From: Frateuria_A yonginensis
GTDB taxonomy: Bacteria > Pseudomonadota > Gammaproteobacteria > Xanthomonadales > Rhodanobacteraceae
Direction: 5' to 3'
NCBI RefSeq assembly: GCF_037137055.1
Contig: NZ_JBBBNY010000009.1
Location: 78,985-142,984 of the forward strand
DNA length: 64,000 bases
Part shown: positions 17,391 through 26,659 of the stretch, one piece after another
How positions within the stretch are numbered: position 1 is the first letter of the stretch
How the letters are laid out: each line of letters begins with the position of its first letter
Notes under the pieces: model-generated
What the model saw: the letters and a program-made list of their open reading frames with translations, nothing else
What the model was told of the DNA's origin: nothing
Databases searched by the model: none
Program-made: the position numbers and the translations under genes

Positions 17391-18112
17391 GCGCCACCTC
17401 GTGCGCGCAGGGCATCGCGGAAGGTCACCACCAGCACGTCGCGATGGGCCGGCTGCGAGGGATCGACGGGTGTCACGGCGGTGACGCCATGGAACACGCG
17501 CGCGTCGTCGACCAGCGCCGCGTCGAACGGGTGGGTCAGCGTGAAGCTGCCGAGCAGGCGTCCATCGGCCGCGTGGATCGTGGTCGTGCCGCTTTCGATG
17601 TTGCTGCGGTCGACCAGCAGTACCAGCACGTAGTCCACGCCGTCGCGGTGGACTCCTTCGGGGGTCGGCTCGCCCGCTTCGTTGGCGCGGGCCTCGATGC
17701 GGAACTGGTGCACCTCCACCTGCCAGTGCGCGACCTGCGGCGCCAGCCCGCCGAAGCAGCGGTGGCAGAAGTCCAGGATGCGCCGCAAACTGGCCCCGTC
17801 GGCCGTCACCGGTTCGAACCAGCGCTCGATGTCGCCCTGCAGCGGGTTGTAGGTCTTGCTCTGGTAGTGCGGCTGGTGCGGCTCGCGGTGGACGCCCCGC
17901 GCGTCGGCCGAGAACACCGCATGGCGGCGGCGCCGGTGGCGGCCGACCGAGGCGAGGTAGGTATCCGGGGCCAGCTCGTTCCAGCTGGCGGTGAAGGCGG
18001 GCCAGTCGGGCAGGGAGGCAGCGTCGAGCTGCTCCCGCATGGCGTCGGCGGGGACGAAGGCGAAGCCATCCTGGAGGAGCCGGTCCTGCAGCGCGGGCAG
18101 TGTGGAGGTCAT
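17387..18112 (-). CDS. 2-oxoglutarate/Fe(II)-dependent oxygenase, free-amino-acid hydroxylase-like
   Basis: A 241-residue protein from ATG 18112. It resembles the 2OG-Fe oxygenase family that contains bacterial L-isoleucine dioxygenase. The facial triad is visible in GVHRDGVDY (HxD) and VFHGVTAV (distal His), with an Arg in DVLVVTFRD placed to bind 2-oxoglutarate. Family members hydroxylate or sulfoxidise free aliphatic amino acids, including methionine, in the cytosol. It is divergent from the methionine operon and translationally coupled to the M24 protein. The 270-bp shared promoter region carries met-box-like repeats, so co-regulation by methionine status is possible. The substrate is inference. 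Confidence 0.8.
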   Translation of the reverse strand: MTSTLPALQDRLLQDGFAFVPADAMREQLDAASLPDWPAFTASWNELAPDTYLASVGRHRRRRHAVFSADARGVHREPHQPHYQSKTYNPLQGDIERWFEPVTADGASLRRILDFCHRCFGGLAPQVAHWQVEVHQFRIEARANEAGEPTPEGVHRDGVDYVLVLLVDRSNIESGTTTIHAADGRLLGSFTLTHPFDAALVDDARVFHGVTAVTPVDPSQPAHRDVLVVTFRDALRARGGA

Positions 18113-18325
18113 CTTCGGGGCGGGCCGGGAGGGGATATCAGCATACGCCCGATCGCGAGCTCCTCCCCGCCGGGAAGGGATTGGGTGAGAGACGGCGCTC
18201 GCGGGGACGTCCATCGTGTGTGTGTGGCTCTTCGCTTCCCGCCCTCTGGCTGGTCTTTCGCAAGAGTGACCCCTTGCCCCAGCCCCTCCTGCGGGAAGGA
18301 ACGGTCTTGCCGGAACGTTCGATAA
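18113..18325. other. Intergenic region with degenerate inverted intergenic repeats
   Basis: No coding sequence is supported here. Two modules, CTCCTCCCCGCCGGGAAGGG (about 18149-18168) and the oppositely oriented CCCCTCCTGCGGGAAGG (about 18283-18299), resemble inverted copies of a common Xanthomonadales intergenic repeat. The promoter of the divergent 2OG oxygenase must lie here, but I cannot place it. Confidence 0.4.
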
Positions 18326-18333
18326 GGACATCC

Positions 18334-18349
18334 AGACGTCTAGACGTCT
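18334..18349. promoter_or_regulatory. Two perfect tandem met-boxes (MetJ-type operator)
   Basis: AGACGTCTAGACGTCT is two direct, adjacent copies of the 8-bp AGACGTCT, which is the consensus met-box of the E. coli MetJ repressor. A third in-phase box (GGACATCC, 18326-18333) matches at 5 of 8 positions. The boxes end one base before the -35 hexamer of the met operon promoter, where a bound repressor would block RNA polymerase. Whether the host has MetJ or another regulator with the same site cannot be seen here. Confidence 0.75.
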
Positions 18350-18350
18350 A

Positions 18351-18380
18351 TTGACATGCGGGTAGCGCAGGTCCCAGAAT
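18351..18380 (+). promoter_or_regulatory. Sigma70-like promoter of the met operon
   Basis: TTGACA (18351-18356, perfect -35) and CAGAAT (18375-18380, 4/6 match to -10) are spaced by 18 bp. The predicted transcription start, about 18387, coincides with the 5' strand of riboswitch helix P1, which supports both calls. Confidence 0.65.
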
Positions 18381-18383
18381 CGA

Positions 18384-18503
18384 CGCCACTCATCGAGACC
18401 GGCGGAGGGATAGGCCCTTTGATGCCGGGGCAACCTGCGGGAAGCGTTCCCGCAACGGTGCCAATTCCTGCGGGGCGCGCTTGTCGCCACCGAGAGATGG
18501 GCG
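18384..18503 (+). promoter_or_regulatory. SAM-I (S-box) riboswitch
   Basis: The conserved core is unmistakable: GGAGGGATAGGCCC (18412-18425 region), GATGCCGGGGCAACC, a P3 hairpin TGCGGGAA/TTCCCGCA, GGTGCCAATTCC, and CGAGAGATGG at the 3' side. P1 forms from CATC (18391-18394) with GATG (18496-18499), possibly extended by CGCC/GGCG. The aptamer binds S-adenosylmethionine and normally turns off downstream methionine genes. It precedes metX by 78 bp. Confidence 0.93.
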
Positions 18504-18511
18504 TGATTCGT

Positions 18512-18531
18512 CGCCGACGGCTACGTCGGCG
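18512..18531 (+). other. Riboswitch expression-platform hairpin
   Basis: CGCCGACG-GCTA-CGTCGGCG is a perfect 8-bp stem 8 bp after the aptamer. It is enclosed by GTCGCCACC (18483-18491, inside P4) and its exact complement GGTGGCGAC (18535-18543). The latter pairing would compete with P4 and P1. No U-tract follows, so control is probably Rho-dependent or translational. Confidence 0.6.
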
Positions 18532-18581
18532 GGGGGTGGCGACCTTTCCGGTTCACCGCGGGCGATGCCACGGAGAACCGC

Positions 18582-19589
18582 ATGACTGCCCTGCCATTGC
18601 CGTCGCACCCCGTTCCTCCCCCACGCGCGGGGGCCCGTCCGGTGGACCTGGCCTCCCAGCGCAGCACGCGGCAGCTCGGCCTTTCGCCCAAGTACGGCCG
18701 TGGCGCGCGGGCCGTCGACGTGCGCTACCTGTGGTGCGGCACGGCCGGGGCGCCGACGATCATCGTGCAGGGCGGCATTTCGGCAGACCGCGACGTGACC
18801 GCGCTCGACGCCGGCCGGCCCGGCTGGTGGCAGCCGCTGGTGGGGCCGGGCGGGGCGATCGATCTGGACCGCTGGCGCGTGCTCTGCATCGACTGGCTGG
18901 CGCCGGCCGACCTGGGCGTCGACGCGGTGTCCAGCGAAGACCAGGCCGATGCGCTGGCTGCGCTGCTGGAGGCGCTGGGCATCCGTCGCGCGCACGCGTT
19001 CGTCGGGGCGTCCTACGGCGCGATGGTGGCGCTGGCCTTCGCCGCGCGCCATCCGCACGCCCTGGGCCGCCTGGTCGCGCTGGCCGGTGCGCACCGGCCG
19101 CACCCGCTGGCCTCGGCGCAGCGCAGCGTGCAGCGCGGCATCGTGCGGCTGGGCCTGGCCAGCGGGCGGGTCGAGGAGGCCCTCGGCCTGGCGCGCCAGC
19201 TGGCGGTGACCACCTACCGCGGCCGCGAGGAGTTCGTCCGTCGCTTCGCCGGCGCCCCGGAGTTCCGCGACGGCCGCTTCCGCCTGCCCGTGGAGGACTA
19301 CCTGGAGCACCAGGGGCGGCGCTTCGTCGAGCGCTTCGACGCGGCGCGCTTCCTCGCCCTGTCCGAATCCATCGACTTGCACGACGTGGCGCCCGAGCGC
19401 ATTCCCACGCCGGCCACGCTGGTCGGCTTCGCGTCCGACCTGCTGGTGCCGCTGGCCGACCTGTGCGAACTGCAGCGGCGCCTGCCCGGGCCGACCACGC
19501 TGGACGTGCTCGAGTCGCCCTACGGCCACGACGGCTTCCTCAAGGAAACCCACCAGCTCGCGCCGCTGCTGCGCGCCGCGCTGGCCTGA
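18582..19589 (+). CDS. metX: Homoserine O-acyltransferase (MetX family, likely O-succinyltransferase)
   Basis: A 335-residue alpha/beta-hydrolase-fold acyltransferase, ATG 18582 with GGAGA upstream. The nucleophile is the Ser in FVGASYGAMVAL, with the His in SPYGHDGFLKE and an Asp in GFASDLLVPL completing the triad. It activates homoserine for methionine synthesis. It is shorter than typical MetX acetyltransferases and resembles the Xanthomonadales group reported to use succinyl-CoA; the acyl donor is not proved by sequence. It is the first gene of the metX-metB-hom operon under the SAM-I riboswitch and met-boxes. Confidence 0.88.
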   Translation: MTALPLPSHPVPPPRAGARPVDLASQRSTRQLGLSPKYGRGARAVDVRYLWCGTAGAPTIIVQGGISADRDVTALDAGRPGWWQPLVGPGGAIDLDRWRVLCIDWLAPADLGVDAVSSEDQADALAALLEALGIRRAHAFVGASYGAMVALAFAARHPHALGRLVALAGAHRPHPLASAQRSVQRGIVRLGLASGRVEEALGLARQLAVTTYRGREEFVRRFAGAPEFRDGRFRLPVEDYLEHQGRRFVERFDAARFLALSESIDLHDVAPERIPTPATLVGFASDLLVPLADLCELQRRLPGPTTLDVLESPYGHDGFLKETHQLAPLLRAALA

Positions 19590-19613
19590 TCCACCCTCCG
19601 GAGCAAAACGAAC

Positions 19614-20816
19614 ATGAGCGAACCGGCTCCCTGTACCCGCGCCGTGCGCGCCGGCATCGAATCGGATACCCAGCACGGCGCCGTGGTGCCACCGCTGCAC
19701 CTGTCCACCAACTACAGCTTCGACGGGCTGGGTTTCGACGGCGTGGGCGGCAAGCGGCCCTACGACTATTCGCGCAGCGGCAATCCCACGCGCGACCTGC
19801 TGGGCACCGCGCTGGCCGAACTGGAGCTCGGCGCCGGCGCGGTGGTGACCGCCAGCGGCATGGCGGCGGTGGCGCTGGCGCTGGAACTGGTCCCGCCCGG
19901 CGGCCGGGTGCTGGCCGCGCACGATTGCTACGGCGGCACCTGGCGGCTGCTCGACGCCTGGGCGAGGAAGGGCCGCTTCGACCTCGCCTTCGCCGACCTC
20001 ACCGACCGCGCGGCGCTGGCCGAGGGACTGGCGCGCAAGCCGGCGCTGGTGTGGGTGGAGACGCCGTCCAACCCGCTGCTCCGCATCACCGACATCCGTC
20101 ACGTGGCCCAGGCCGCACACGCCGTCGGCGCGCTGCTGGTGGTGGACAACACCTTCCTGTCGCCGGCGCTGCAGCAGCCGCTGGCGCTGGGCGCCGACGT
20201 AGTGGTGCACTCGACCACCAAGTACATCAACGGGCACAGCGACGTGGTCGGCGGCGCCGTGGTGGCGCGCGACGCGGCGCTGGCCGATCAGCTGAGGTGG
20301 TGGGGCAACTGCCTGGGTCTCACCGGCGCGCCGTTCGACAGCTTCCTCACCCTGCGCGGCCTGCGTACCCTCGCGGTGCGCCTGCGCCAGCACCAGGAGA
20401 ACGCCCTGCGCATCGCCGAGCACCTGGCGCTGCACCCGGCGGTGCGCGCGGTGTACTACCCGGGCCTGCCCGGGCATCCGGGCCACGCGCTGGCGGCGCG
20501 CCAGCAGCAGGGTTTCGGTGCCATGCTGAGCTTCGAGCTGGAGGGCGACCGGGCCAACGTGGCGGCGTTCGTCGACGGCCTGCGCTTCTTCTCGCTGGCC
20601 GAGTCGCTCGGCTGCGTGGAAAGCCTGGTGGCGCATCCGGCGTCGATGACCCATGCGGCGATGGCGCCCGAGGCACGCCGCAACGCCGGCATTGCCGACA
20701 CCCTGCTGCGCCTGTCGGTCGGCATCGAGGACGGCGACGACCTGTTGCTCGACCTGGAGCAGGGGCTGGCGCGCGCGGCCGCCGCGCAGCCGTCCAAACG
20801 CCGGGTGAGCGCATGA
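19614..20816 (+). CDS. metB: Cystathionine gamma-synthase / O-succinylhomoserine (thiol)-lyase
   Basis: A 400-residue PLP enzyme of the Cys/Met-metabolism family. Visible family marks are the start AVRAGIESDTQHGAVVPPLHLS, YDYSRSGNPTRDLL, VDNTFLSPALQQPL, and the Schiff-base Lys in HSTTKYINGHSDVVGG. The end, VEDGDDL-like 'GIEDGDDLLLDLEQGL', is typical of the gamma-synthase subgroup. It joins activated homoserine with cysteine to give cystathionine (or with sulfide to give homocysteine). It starts 24 bp after metX and overlaps hom by four bases. Assignment as gamma-synthase rather than beta/gamma-lyase rests on operon context. Confidence 0.88.
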   Translation: MSEPAPCTRAVRAGIESDTQHGAVVPPLHLSTNYSFDGLGFDGVGGKRPYDYSRSGNPTRDLLGTALAELELGAGAVVTASGMAAVALALELVPPGGRVLAAHDCYGGTWRLLDAWARKGRFDLAFADLTDRAALAEGLARKPALVWVETPSNPLLRITDIRHVAQAAHAVGALLVVDNTFLSPALQQPLALGADVVVHSTTKYINGHSDVVGGAVVARDAALADQLRWWGNCLGLTGAPFDSFLTLRGLRTLAVRLRQHQENALRIAEHLALHPAVRAVYYPGLPGHPGHALAARQQQGFGAMLSFELEGDRANVAAFVDGLRFFSLAESLGCVESLVAHPASMTHAAMAPEARRNAGIADTLLRLSVGIEDGDDLLLDLEQGLARAAAAQPSKRRVSA

Positions 20817-21883
20817 ACGCGGTGCTGGCCGAGCGTCGGGAGGCCGCAGCGGCCATCGCCGTGGTGCTGTTCGGCACCGGCGTGGTGGGCGGGGCACTGC
20901 TGAAGCTTCTCGACACGCCGGCGGCGGCGCCGCTGCGGCTGGTGGGCGCGGCCAACTCGCGCCGCCAGCAGACCGATCCGGCGCGCCTCGCGCGGCGCGA
21001 CCTGCGCGAGCAGCTGCGGCGCGAAGGCGCGCCGCGCGACGATGAGGCGTTGCTCGCCGCGCTCGATGCCAGCAGCGCGCCGGTCCGCGTGGTCGTCGAT
21101 GCCAGCGCCAGCGCCGCGTTGGCGGCGCGCCACGCCGACTGGCTGGCGCGCGGCTACCACGTGGTGACCGCGAACAAGGCGTCGGCCGGTGGCGAGCTGG
21201 CCGGCTGGTGCCGGCTGCAGGCGGCGCTGGCGGAGGGCAACGCCCGCTACGGCGACGCCGCCACCGTGGGCGCCGGCCTGCCGGTGCTCTCCACCTTGCG
21301 CCGCCTGCGCGGCTGCGGCGACAGCCTGCTCACGCTGGAAGGCGTGTTCTCCGGCTCGCTCTCCTACCTGTTCAACCGCTACGACGGCAGCCGCCCGTTC
21401 TCCGCACTGCTCGCCGAGGCGCGTGCGCTCGGCTACACCGAGCCCGACCCGCGCTCGGACCTGTCCGGCGAGGATGTCGCGCGCAAGCTGCTGATCCTGG
21501 CCCGTCATGCCGGCTTCGCGCTGGGCAGCGACGAGGTGGAGGTGGAAAGCCTGGTACCGCCCGCGCTGCGCACGGTGGACGCCGCTACCTTTCTCGAACG
21601 GCTGCACGAACTCGACGCGCCGCTGGCCGAGCGCCACGCGCAGGCCAGCGCGCGCGGCCACGTGCTGCGCTTCCTCGCCCGCCTGAACCAGCGCGGCCGC
21701 GCCCGCGTCGGGCTGGCGGAGGTGCCGGCCACGCATCCGGCGGCGCGCCTCTACGGCACCGACAACCAGTTCGCACTCACCACCACCCGCTACAACACCC
21801 AGCCATTGGTGATCCAGGGGCCCGGCGCAGGGCCGGAGATCACGGCGCAGGCACTGCTCGGGGACGTGCTGGCGCTCGCCTGA
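20813..21883 (+). CDS. hom: Homoserine dehydrogenase
   Basis: A 356-residue protein starting at ATG 20813, overlapping the metB stop (ATGA). The N-terminal Rossmann motif is VVLFGTGVVGGALLKLL. Further marks are VVTANKASAGG, the catalytic region with EGVFSGSLSYLFNRYDG and LGYTEPDPRSDLSGEDVARKLLILAR. It reduces aspartate semialdehyde to homoserine. The length and motifs match the homoserine-dehydrogenase half of bifunctional ThrA, without an aspartokinase domain and without the ACT domain of longer stand-alone enzymes. Placement with metX-metB suggests a methionine-dedicated isoenzyme controlled by SAM. Confidence 0.92.
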   Translation: MNAVLAERREAAAAIAVVLFGTGVVGGALLKLLDTPAAAPLRLVGAANSRRQQTDPARLARRDLREQLRREGAPRDDEALLAALDASSAPVRVVVDASASAALAARHADWLARGYHVVTANKASAGGELAGWCRLQAALAEGNARYGDAATVGAGLPVLSTLRRLRGCGDSLLTLEGVFSGSLSYLFNRYDGSRPFSALLAEARALGYTEPDPRSDLSGEDVARKLLILARHAGFALGSDEVEVESLVPPALRTVDAATFLERLHELDAPLAERHAQASARGHVLRFLARLNQRGRARVGLAEVPATHPAARLYGTDNQFALTTTRYNTQPLVIQGPGAGPEITAQALLGDVLALA

Positions 21884-22038
21884 GCGAGGAGGCTCTCTCG
21901 ACTTGCCGCACCCGTGGCGAACGGGGCACCCGCGATCGGCGGAAGAAAACCCGCTGGGGCGAGGGGCGCGTAGGCAAGCGCGGGTATGCCTCCCGGGTGG
22001 CTCCCAGGTCGACTCTTCCGTCTGCGGCTGCCAAAAAA

Positions 22039-22062
22039 ACGCGCGGCTCGTGGGCCGCGCGT
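22039..22062 (-). terminator. Intrinsic terminator of the APC permease gene
   Basis: ACGCGCGGC and GCCGCGCGT form a 9-bp stem. Read on the minus strand it is followed by a run of seven U (the A-tract at 22033-22039), so it is a strong Rho-independent terminator 19 bp after the permease stop. The hom operon, arriving from the other side, has no U-tract at this hairpin. Confidence 0.85.
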
Positions 22063-22080
22063 TCTTGGCTTTCCAGGGTC

Positions 22081-23745
22081 TCAGTGGCCCGTGAGCCGCT
22101 CGGAGGTCTCCTCGTCCGGCGGCACCAGCGGCACACCCGGTTCCTCGCGCGCCTCGATCTCCGCCGCCTCGACCGACGGCGTGCGCCAGCCGGACTTCAC
22201 GCCCCAGCCGTAGAACAGCAGCCCGATCACCGCCACCCCGAGCAGGTCCCAGCCGTAAGGGATGTAGTCCTTGCCGCCGAAGGTGGCGCTGCCGGCCCAC
22301 GACAGCGCGGCGATGGTCGGCAGGTAGACCACCAGCCACCAGGCCCCCTTCATCTGCCGGCCGAAGTCGTGCCAGCCGGCCTTGGCCTGGTAGTAGAAGT
22401 AGATCGGCAGGGCCACGACCATCAGCAGGATGATCTCGCCGGTGAGCGGCCAGCGCGCCCAGTACAGAAGCTCGGTCGCCATGATGAAGGCGATGCCGGC
22501 GATCACCGGCAGGCCGGCCAGGCGCAGCGGGCGCTGCAGGCTGGGCGCGGTGCGGCGCAGGGTCATCACGCTGACCGGGCCGGTCAGGTAGGAGATGATC
22601 GTGGCCACCGAGATCACCGCCGCCAGCGTGCCCCAGCCGCGGAAGAAGAACAGGAACAGGAACGCCACCACCAGGTTCACCCACATCGCCGGGCGCGGCA
22701 CGCCCCACTTCGGGTGCACCCGGCCCAGCGCCGCCGGCATGGTGCCGTTGCGTTCCATGCCGTAGAGCATGCGCGCGGTGGTCGCGGTGTAGGTCATGCC
22801 GGTGCCGCTGGGGCTGATGAAGGCGTCGACGTAGAGCAGCATCGCCAGCCAGTGCAGGTTGACGATGATCGCCAGCTCCGCGAACGGCGAGCGGAAGTCG
22901 ATGCCGTGCCAGCCGGCCTTGGCCAGCAGGTCCGGCGGCACGGCGCCGATATAGGCCACCTGCAGGATCACGTAGACGATGGTGGCCAGCACGATCGAGC
23001 CGAGCACCGCGAACGGAATGCTCTTGCCCGGATTGCGCGCCTCGCCGGCGAGGTTCACCGGGCTCTGGAAGCCGTTGAAGCTGAACACGATGCCGGCGGT
23101 GGCCACGGCGGTGAGCACCGCCGCGAAGTCGATCGCATGGCTGCCGCCGTGCACGCCGACCGAGAAATTCTCGCCGTGGAAGCCGCTGGCGATCAGCGCC
23201 AGGCCGGTCGCCGCCGGCACCACCAGCTTGAACACGGTGATCGCGGTGTTCGAGTGCGCGAACAGCTTCACGCTCCAGAAGTTGAACAGGAAGTACACGA
23301 CCACCAGCGCGGCGGCGATGGCCAGGCCCGCCTTGGTCAGCTCGCCGTGGCCGTCGGGCATGTGCATGTAGAGGTCCTGCGCCCACTGCCAGGGCCACGA
23401 GGCCATGTACTGCACCGAGGCTTCGGCCTCGACCGGGATCACCGAGGCGATCGCGATCCAGTTCGCCCAGGCGCCGATGAAGCCCACCAGCGAACCGTGC
23501 GAGTAGTGGCTGTAGCGCACCATGCCGCCGGATTCGGGGAACATGGCGCCGAGCTCGGCGTAGGTGAGCGCGATGGTCATGATGATGGCCGCGCCGAGCA
23601 CCCACGCCCACACGGCGCCGGGGCCGGCCAGGCCGGCGGCACGCCAGGCGCCGAACAGCCAGCCTGAGCCGATGATCGAGCCCAGGCCGGTGAGCATGAG
23701 GGCGAAGGGGCCGACGTCGCGGCGGATGGAACTGGGTGAATACAT
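22081..23745 (-). CDS. APC-superfamily amino acid permease
   Basis: A 554-residue inner-membrane transporter with about 12 to 14 hydrophobic segments. The start PFALMLTGLGSIIGSGWLFG has the APC helix-1 signature GSIIGSGWL, and the mid region FSFNGFQSPVNLAGEARNPGKSIP is the family's helix 6 to loop motif. The C-terminus (about 35 residues) is acidic and cytoplasmic. It probably imports an amino acid with protons. The substrate is not evident; the adjacent serine dehydratase hints at serine or a related amino acid but is a separate transcription unit. It ends in a good intrinsic terminator. Confidence 0.88.
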   Translation of the reverse strand: MYSPSSIRRDVGPFALMLTGLGSIIGSGWLFGAWRAAGLAGPGAVWAWVLGAAIIMTIALTYAELGAMFPESGGMVRYSHYSHGSLVGFIGAWANWIAIASVIPVEAEASVQYMASWPWQWAQDLYMHMPDGHGELTKAGLAIAAALVVVYFLFNFWSVKLFAHSNTAITVFKLVVPAATGLALIASGFHGENFSVGVHGGSHAIDFAAVLTAVATAGIVFSFNGFQSPVNLAGEARNPGKSIPFAVLGSIVLATIVYVILQVAYIGAVPPDLLAKAGWHGIDFRSPFAELAIIVNLHWLAMLLYVDAFISPSGTGMTYTATTARMLYGMERNGTMPAALGRVHPKWGVPRPAMWVNLVVAFLFLFFFRGWGTLAAVISVATIISYLTGPVSVMTLRRTAPSLQRPLRLAGLPVIAGIAFIMATELLYWARWPLTGEIILLMVVALPIYFYYQAKAGWHDFGRQMKGAWWLVVYLPTIAALSWAGSATFGGKDYIPYGWDLLGVAVIGLLFYGWGVKSGWRTPSVEAAEIEAREEPGVPLVPPDEETSERLTGH

Positions 23746-23931
23746 GCGGGCTCCCGGATCGGTGGAACGGATCTGCGCCGTTCGGACAGCACAAGGCCCG
23801 ATGATGACAGACCGTTCACGTCGCTGTCAGCCCATGCGTGGACCCGGGGTGCAGGCCGGGCGTCCGGAAGGGCCGCGGCGCCGCGCGGAATGCGTTGGAC
23901 GTCTGGATTGCCGAAAGCGGCCAGGCCCGGC

Positions 23932-24363
23932 TCAGCCGAGCCGGCGCCGGAAATGGAAGCACTCGATGCCGAAGCCCTGGCGGAAGTAGAAGCGGTGCGC
24001 CTGCTCGCGCGTCACGCGGGAGATCAGCTGGATCTCGCTGCAGCCGAGCGCGCGGCCTTCCTGCTCCAGCCGCTCGAGCAGGCGCGCGCCGTAGCCGCGC
24101 GAGCGCACCCGCTCGTCGACCACCAGGTCGTCCACGTAGAGCAGCCGGCCGCAATAGAGCATGTCCATGACGCGGTAGGCGGCCACGCCGCGCACCACGC
24201 CATCGTCGCTGAGCGCGAGCAGGCGCAGCCCCTCGTGGTCCATCAGCGCGCGGATCCGTGCCAGGTAGCCGTCAGCGACCAGCTCCGGCCGCATCTGGCG
24301 CATCACCTCGAAGGTGGCCGTGATCTCGTCGTCCGTGCGGGCGTGATCGAGGCGCGGTTCCAT
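23932..24363 (-). CDS. GNAT-family N-acetyltransferase
   Basis: A 143-residue protein from ATG 24363, or 146 from ATG 24372, which would overlap the sdaA stop. The acetyl-CoA-binding motif A is clear in YVDDLVVDERVRSRGYGARLLERLE (R-S-R-G-Y-G), and FYFRQGF near the end is typical motif B. Family members acetylate small molecules or proteins in the cytosol; the substrate is unknown. The overlap or near-contact with sdaA indicates co-transcription downstream of it. Confidence 0.85.
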   Translation of the reverse strand: MEPRLDHARTDDEITATFEVMRQMRPELVADGYLARIRALMDHEGLRLLALSDDGVVRGVAAYRVMDMLYCGRLLYVDDLVVDERVRSRGYGARLLERLEQEGRALGCSEIQLISRVTREQAHRFYFRQGFGIECFHFRRRLG

Positions 24364-24365
24364 GC

Positions 24366-25748
<1,383 letters not shown>

Positions 25749-25823
25749 GGTTGCGCTGTGCAGGAGGGGTGAACCCGCTATTCTACGCGCCCGCCCCACC
25801 TCCGGCAGTCCGTTCGCCGCCGC

Positions 25824-26054
25824 ATGGCCGATCTCGTCCTCTACCAGCGCGATTACTGCCACCTGTGCGACCAGGCGCTGGCAGTCCTCGCCGAGGCACG
25901 CGCGCCGGAGTTCGACAGCGTCTGGGTGGACGACGCTCCGGCCCTGGAATCCCGCTACGGCACGCGCGTGCCGGTGCTGCGCGACCGCCGGGACGGGCGG
26001 GAACTGGACTGGCCGTTCGACGCGGACGCGGTGCGCGCGTTCGTGCGCGGCTAG
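25824..26054 (+). CDS. Glutaredoxin-like thiol-disulfide protein
   Basis: A 76-residue thioredoxin-fold protein with the redox motif CHLC (residues 12-15) and the cis-Pro segment TRVPVLRD. The size and the pattern 'LYQRDYCHLCDQA' match the small glutaredoxin-like family (DUF836) found in many proteobacteria. It is likely cytosolic; the partner is unknown. Divergent from sdaA by 75 bp. Confidence 0.85.
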   Translation: MADLVLYQRDYCHLCDQALAVLAEARAPEFDSVWVDDAPALESRYGTRVPVLRDRRDGRELDWPFDADAVRAFVRG

Positions 26055-26076
26055 CCCTCCCGCCGGCGGGAAGGCT
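26053..26076. terminator. Hairpin between convergent glutaredoxin-like and YceI genes
   Basis: An imperfect stem with core TCCCGC/GCGGGA and flanks AGCC/GGCT starts at the glutaredoxin stop codon and precedes the YceI stop by 17 bp. It has no U-tract. It may act as a weak terminator in both directions. Confidence 0.4.
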
Positions 26077-26092
26077 GGCCGGGGCCGGGCGG

Positions 26093-26659
26093 CTACTTCG
26101 GGGCGAGCGCCAGGTGCGCGTTGACCGTCACGTCGTTGCCGATCACCGAGGTGTCCGCGTACTCGCCGCCGCCCACGCCGTAGTCAAGGCGCTTGATCGT
26201 GCCGGTCACGTCCATCAGCGCGGTACCGCCGTCCTGCGGCGTGAAGGTGACGGTCAGGCTGAGCGGGTGGGTCTCGCCGCGCAGGGTCAGCTTGCCGTCC
26301 GCGATCACCTGGTTGCCGCCCAGCCGGCGGAACCCGGTGGTGACGTAGTGCGCCTGCGGGAACCGGGTGGCATTGAAGAAGTCCGCGCCCGGCAGCGCGC
26401 CGTCACGGTCCTCGTCACCGGTGCGGGCGCTGGTGGTATCCACCGTCACGTCGAAGCGGGCATCGGCCAGGTGCGCGGGGTCGAAGCGGATGTCGGCGTG
26501 CCACTGGCCGAAGCTGCCCTGGAACGGCGCGCCCTGGAAGGTGGCGGTGAAGCCGAGCGTGCTCTGGTCCTGCTGCACGCGGTAGTCGGCCGCCGCGGCG
26601 GTCATGGCGGGGAAAGACAGCAGCAGCGGAAGCAGCCGCGCCAGGGCCTTGCGTTTCAT
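26093..26659 (-). CDS. YceI-family periplasmic protein (second of the pair)
   Basis: A 188-residue protein with a Sec signal peptide (MKRKALARLLPLLLSFPAMTAAAA). The mature part starts DYRVQQDQSTLGFTATFQGAPFQGSFGQW and shows the YceI lipocalin-like beta barrel pattern. Members bind isoprenoid-type lipids such as polyprenyl chains in the periplasm. It overlaps the cytochrome b561 gene by four bases (26656-26659), so the two are coupled. YceI and cytochrome b561 are commonly linked and may work together in quinone or isoprenoid redox homeostasis. Confidence 0.9.
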   Translation of the reverse strand: MKRKALARLLPLLLSFPAMTAAAADYRVQQDQSTLGFTATFQGAPFQGSFGQWHADIRFDPAHLADARFDVTVDTTSARTGDEDRDGALPGADFFNATRFPQAHYVTTGFRRLGGNQVIADGKLTLRGETHPLSLTVTFTPQDGGTALMDVTGTIKRLDYGVGGGEYADTSVIGNDVTVNAHLALAPK

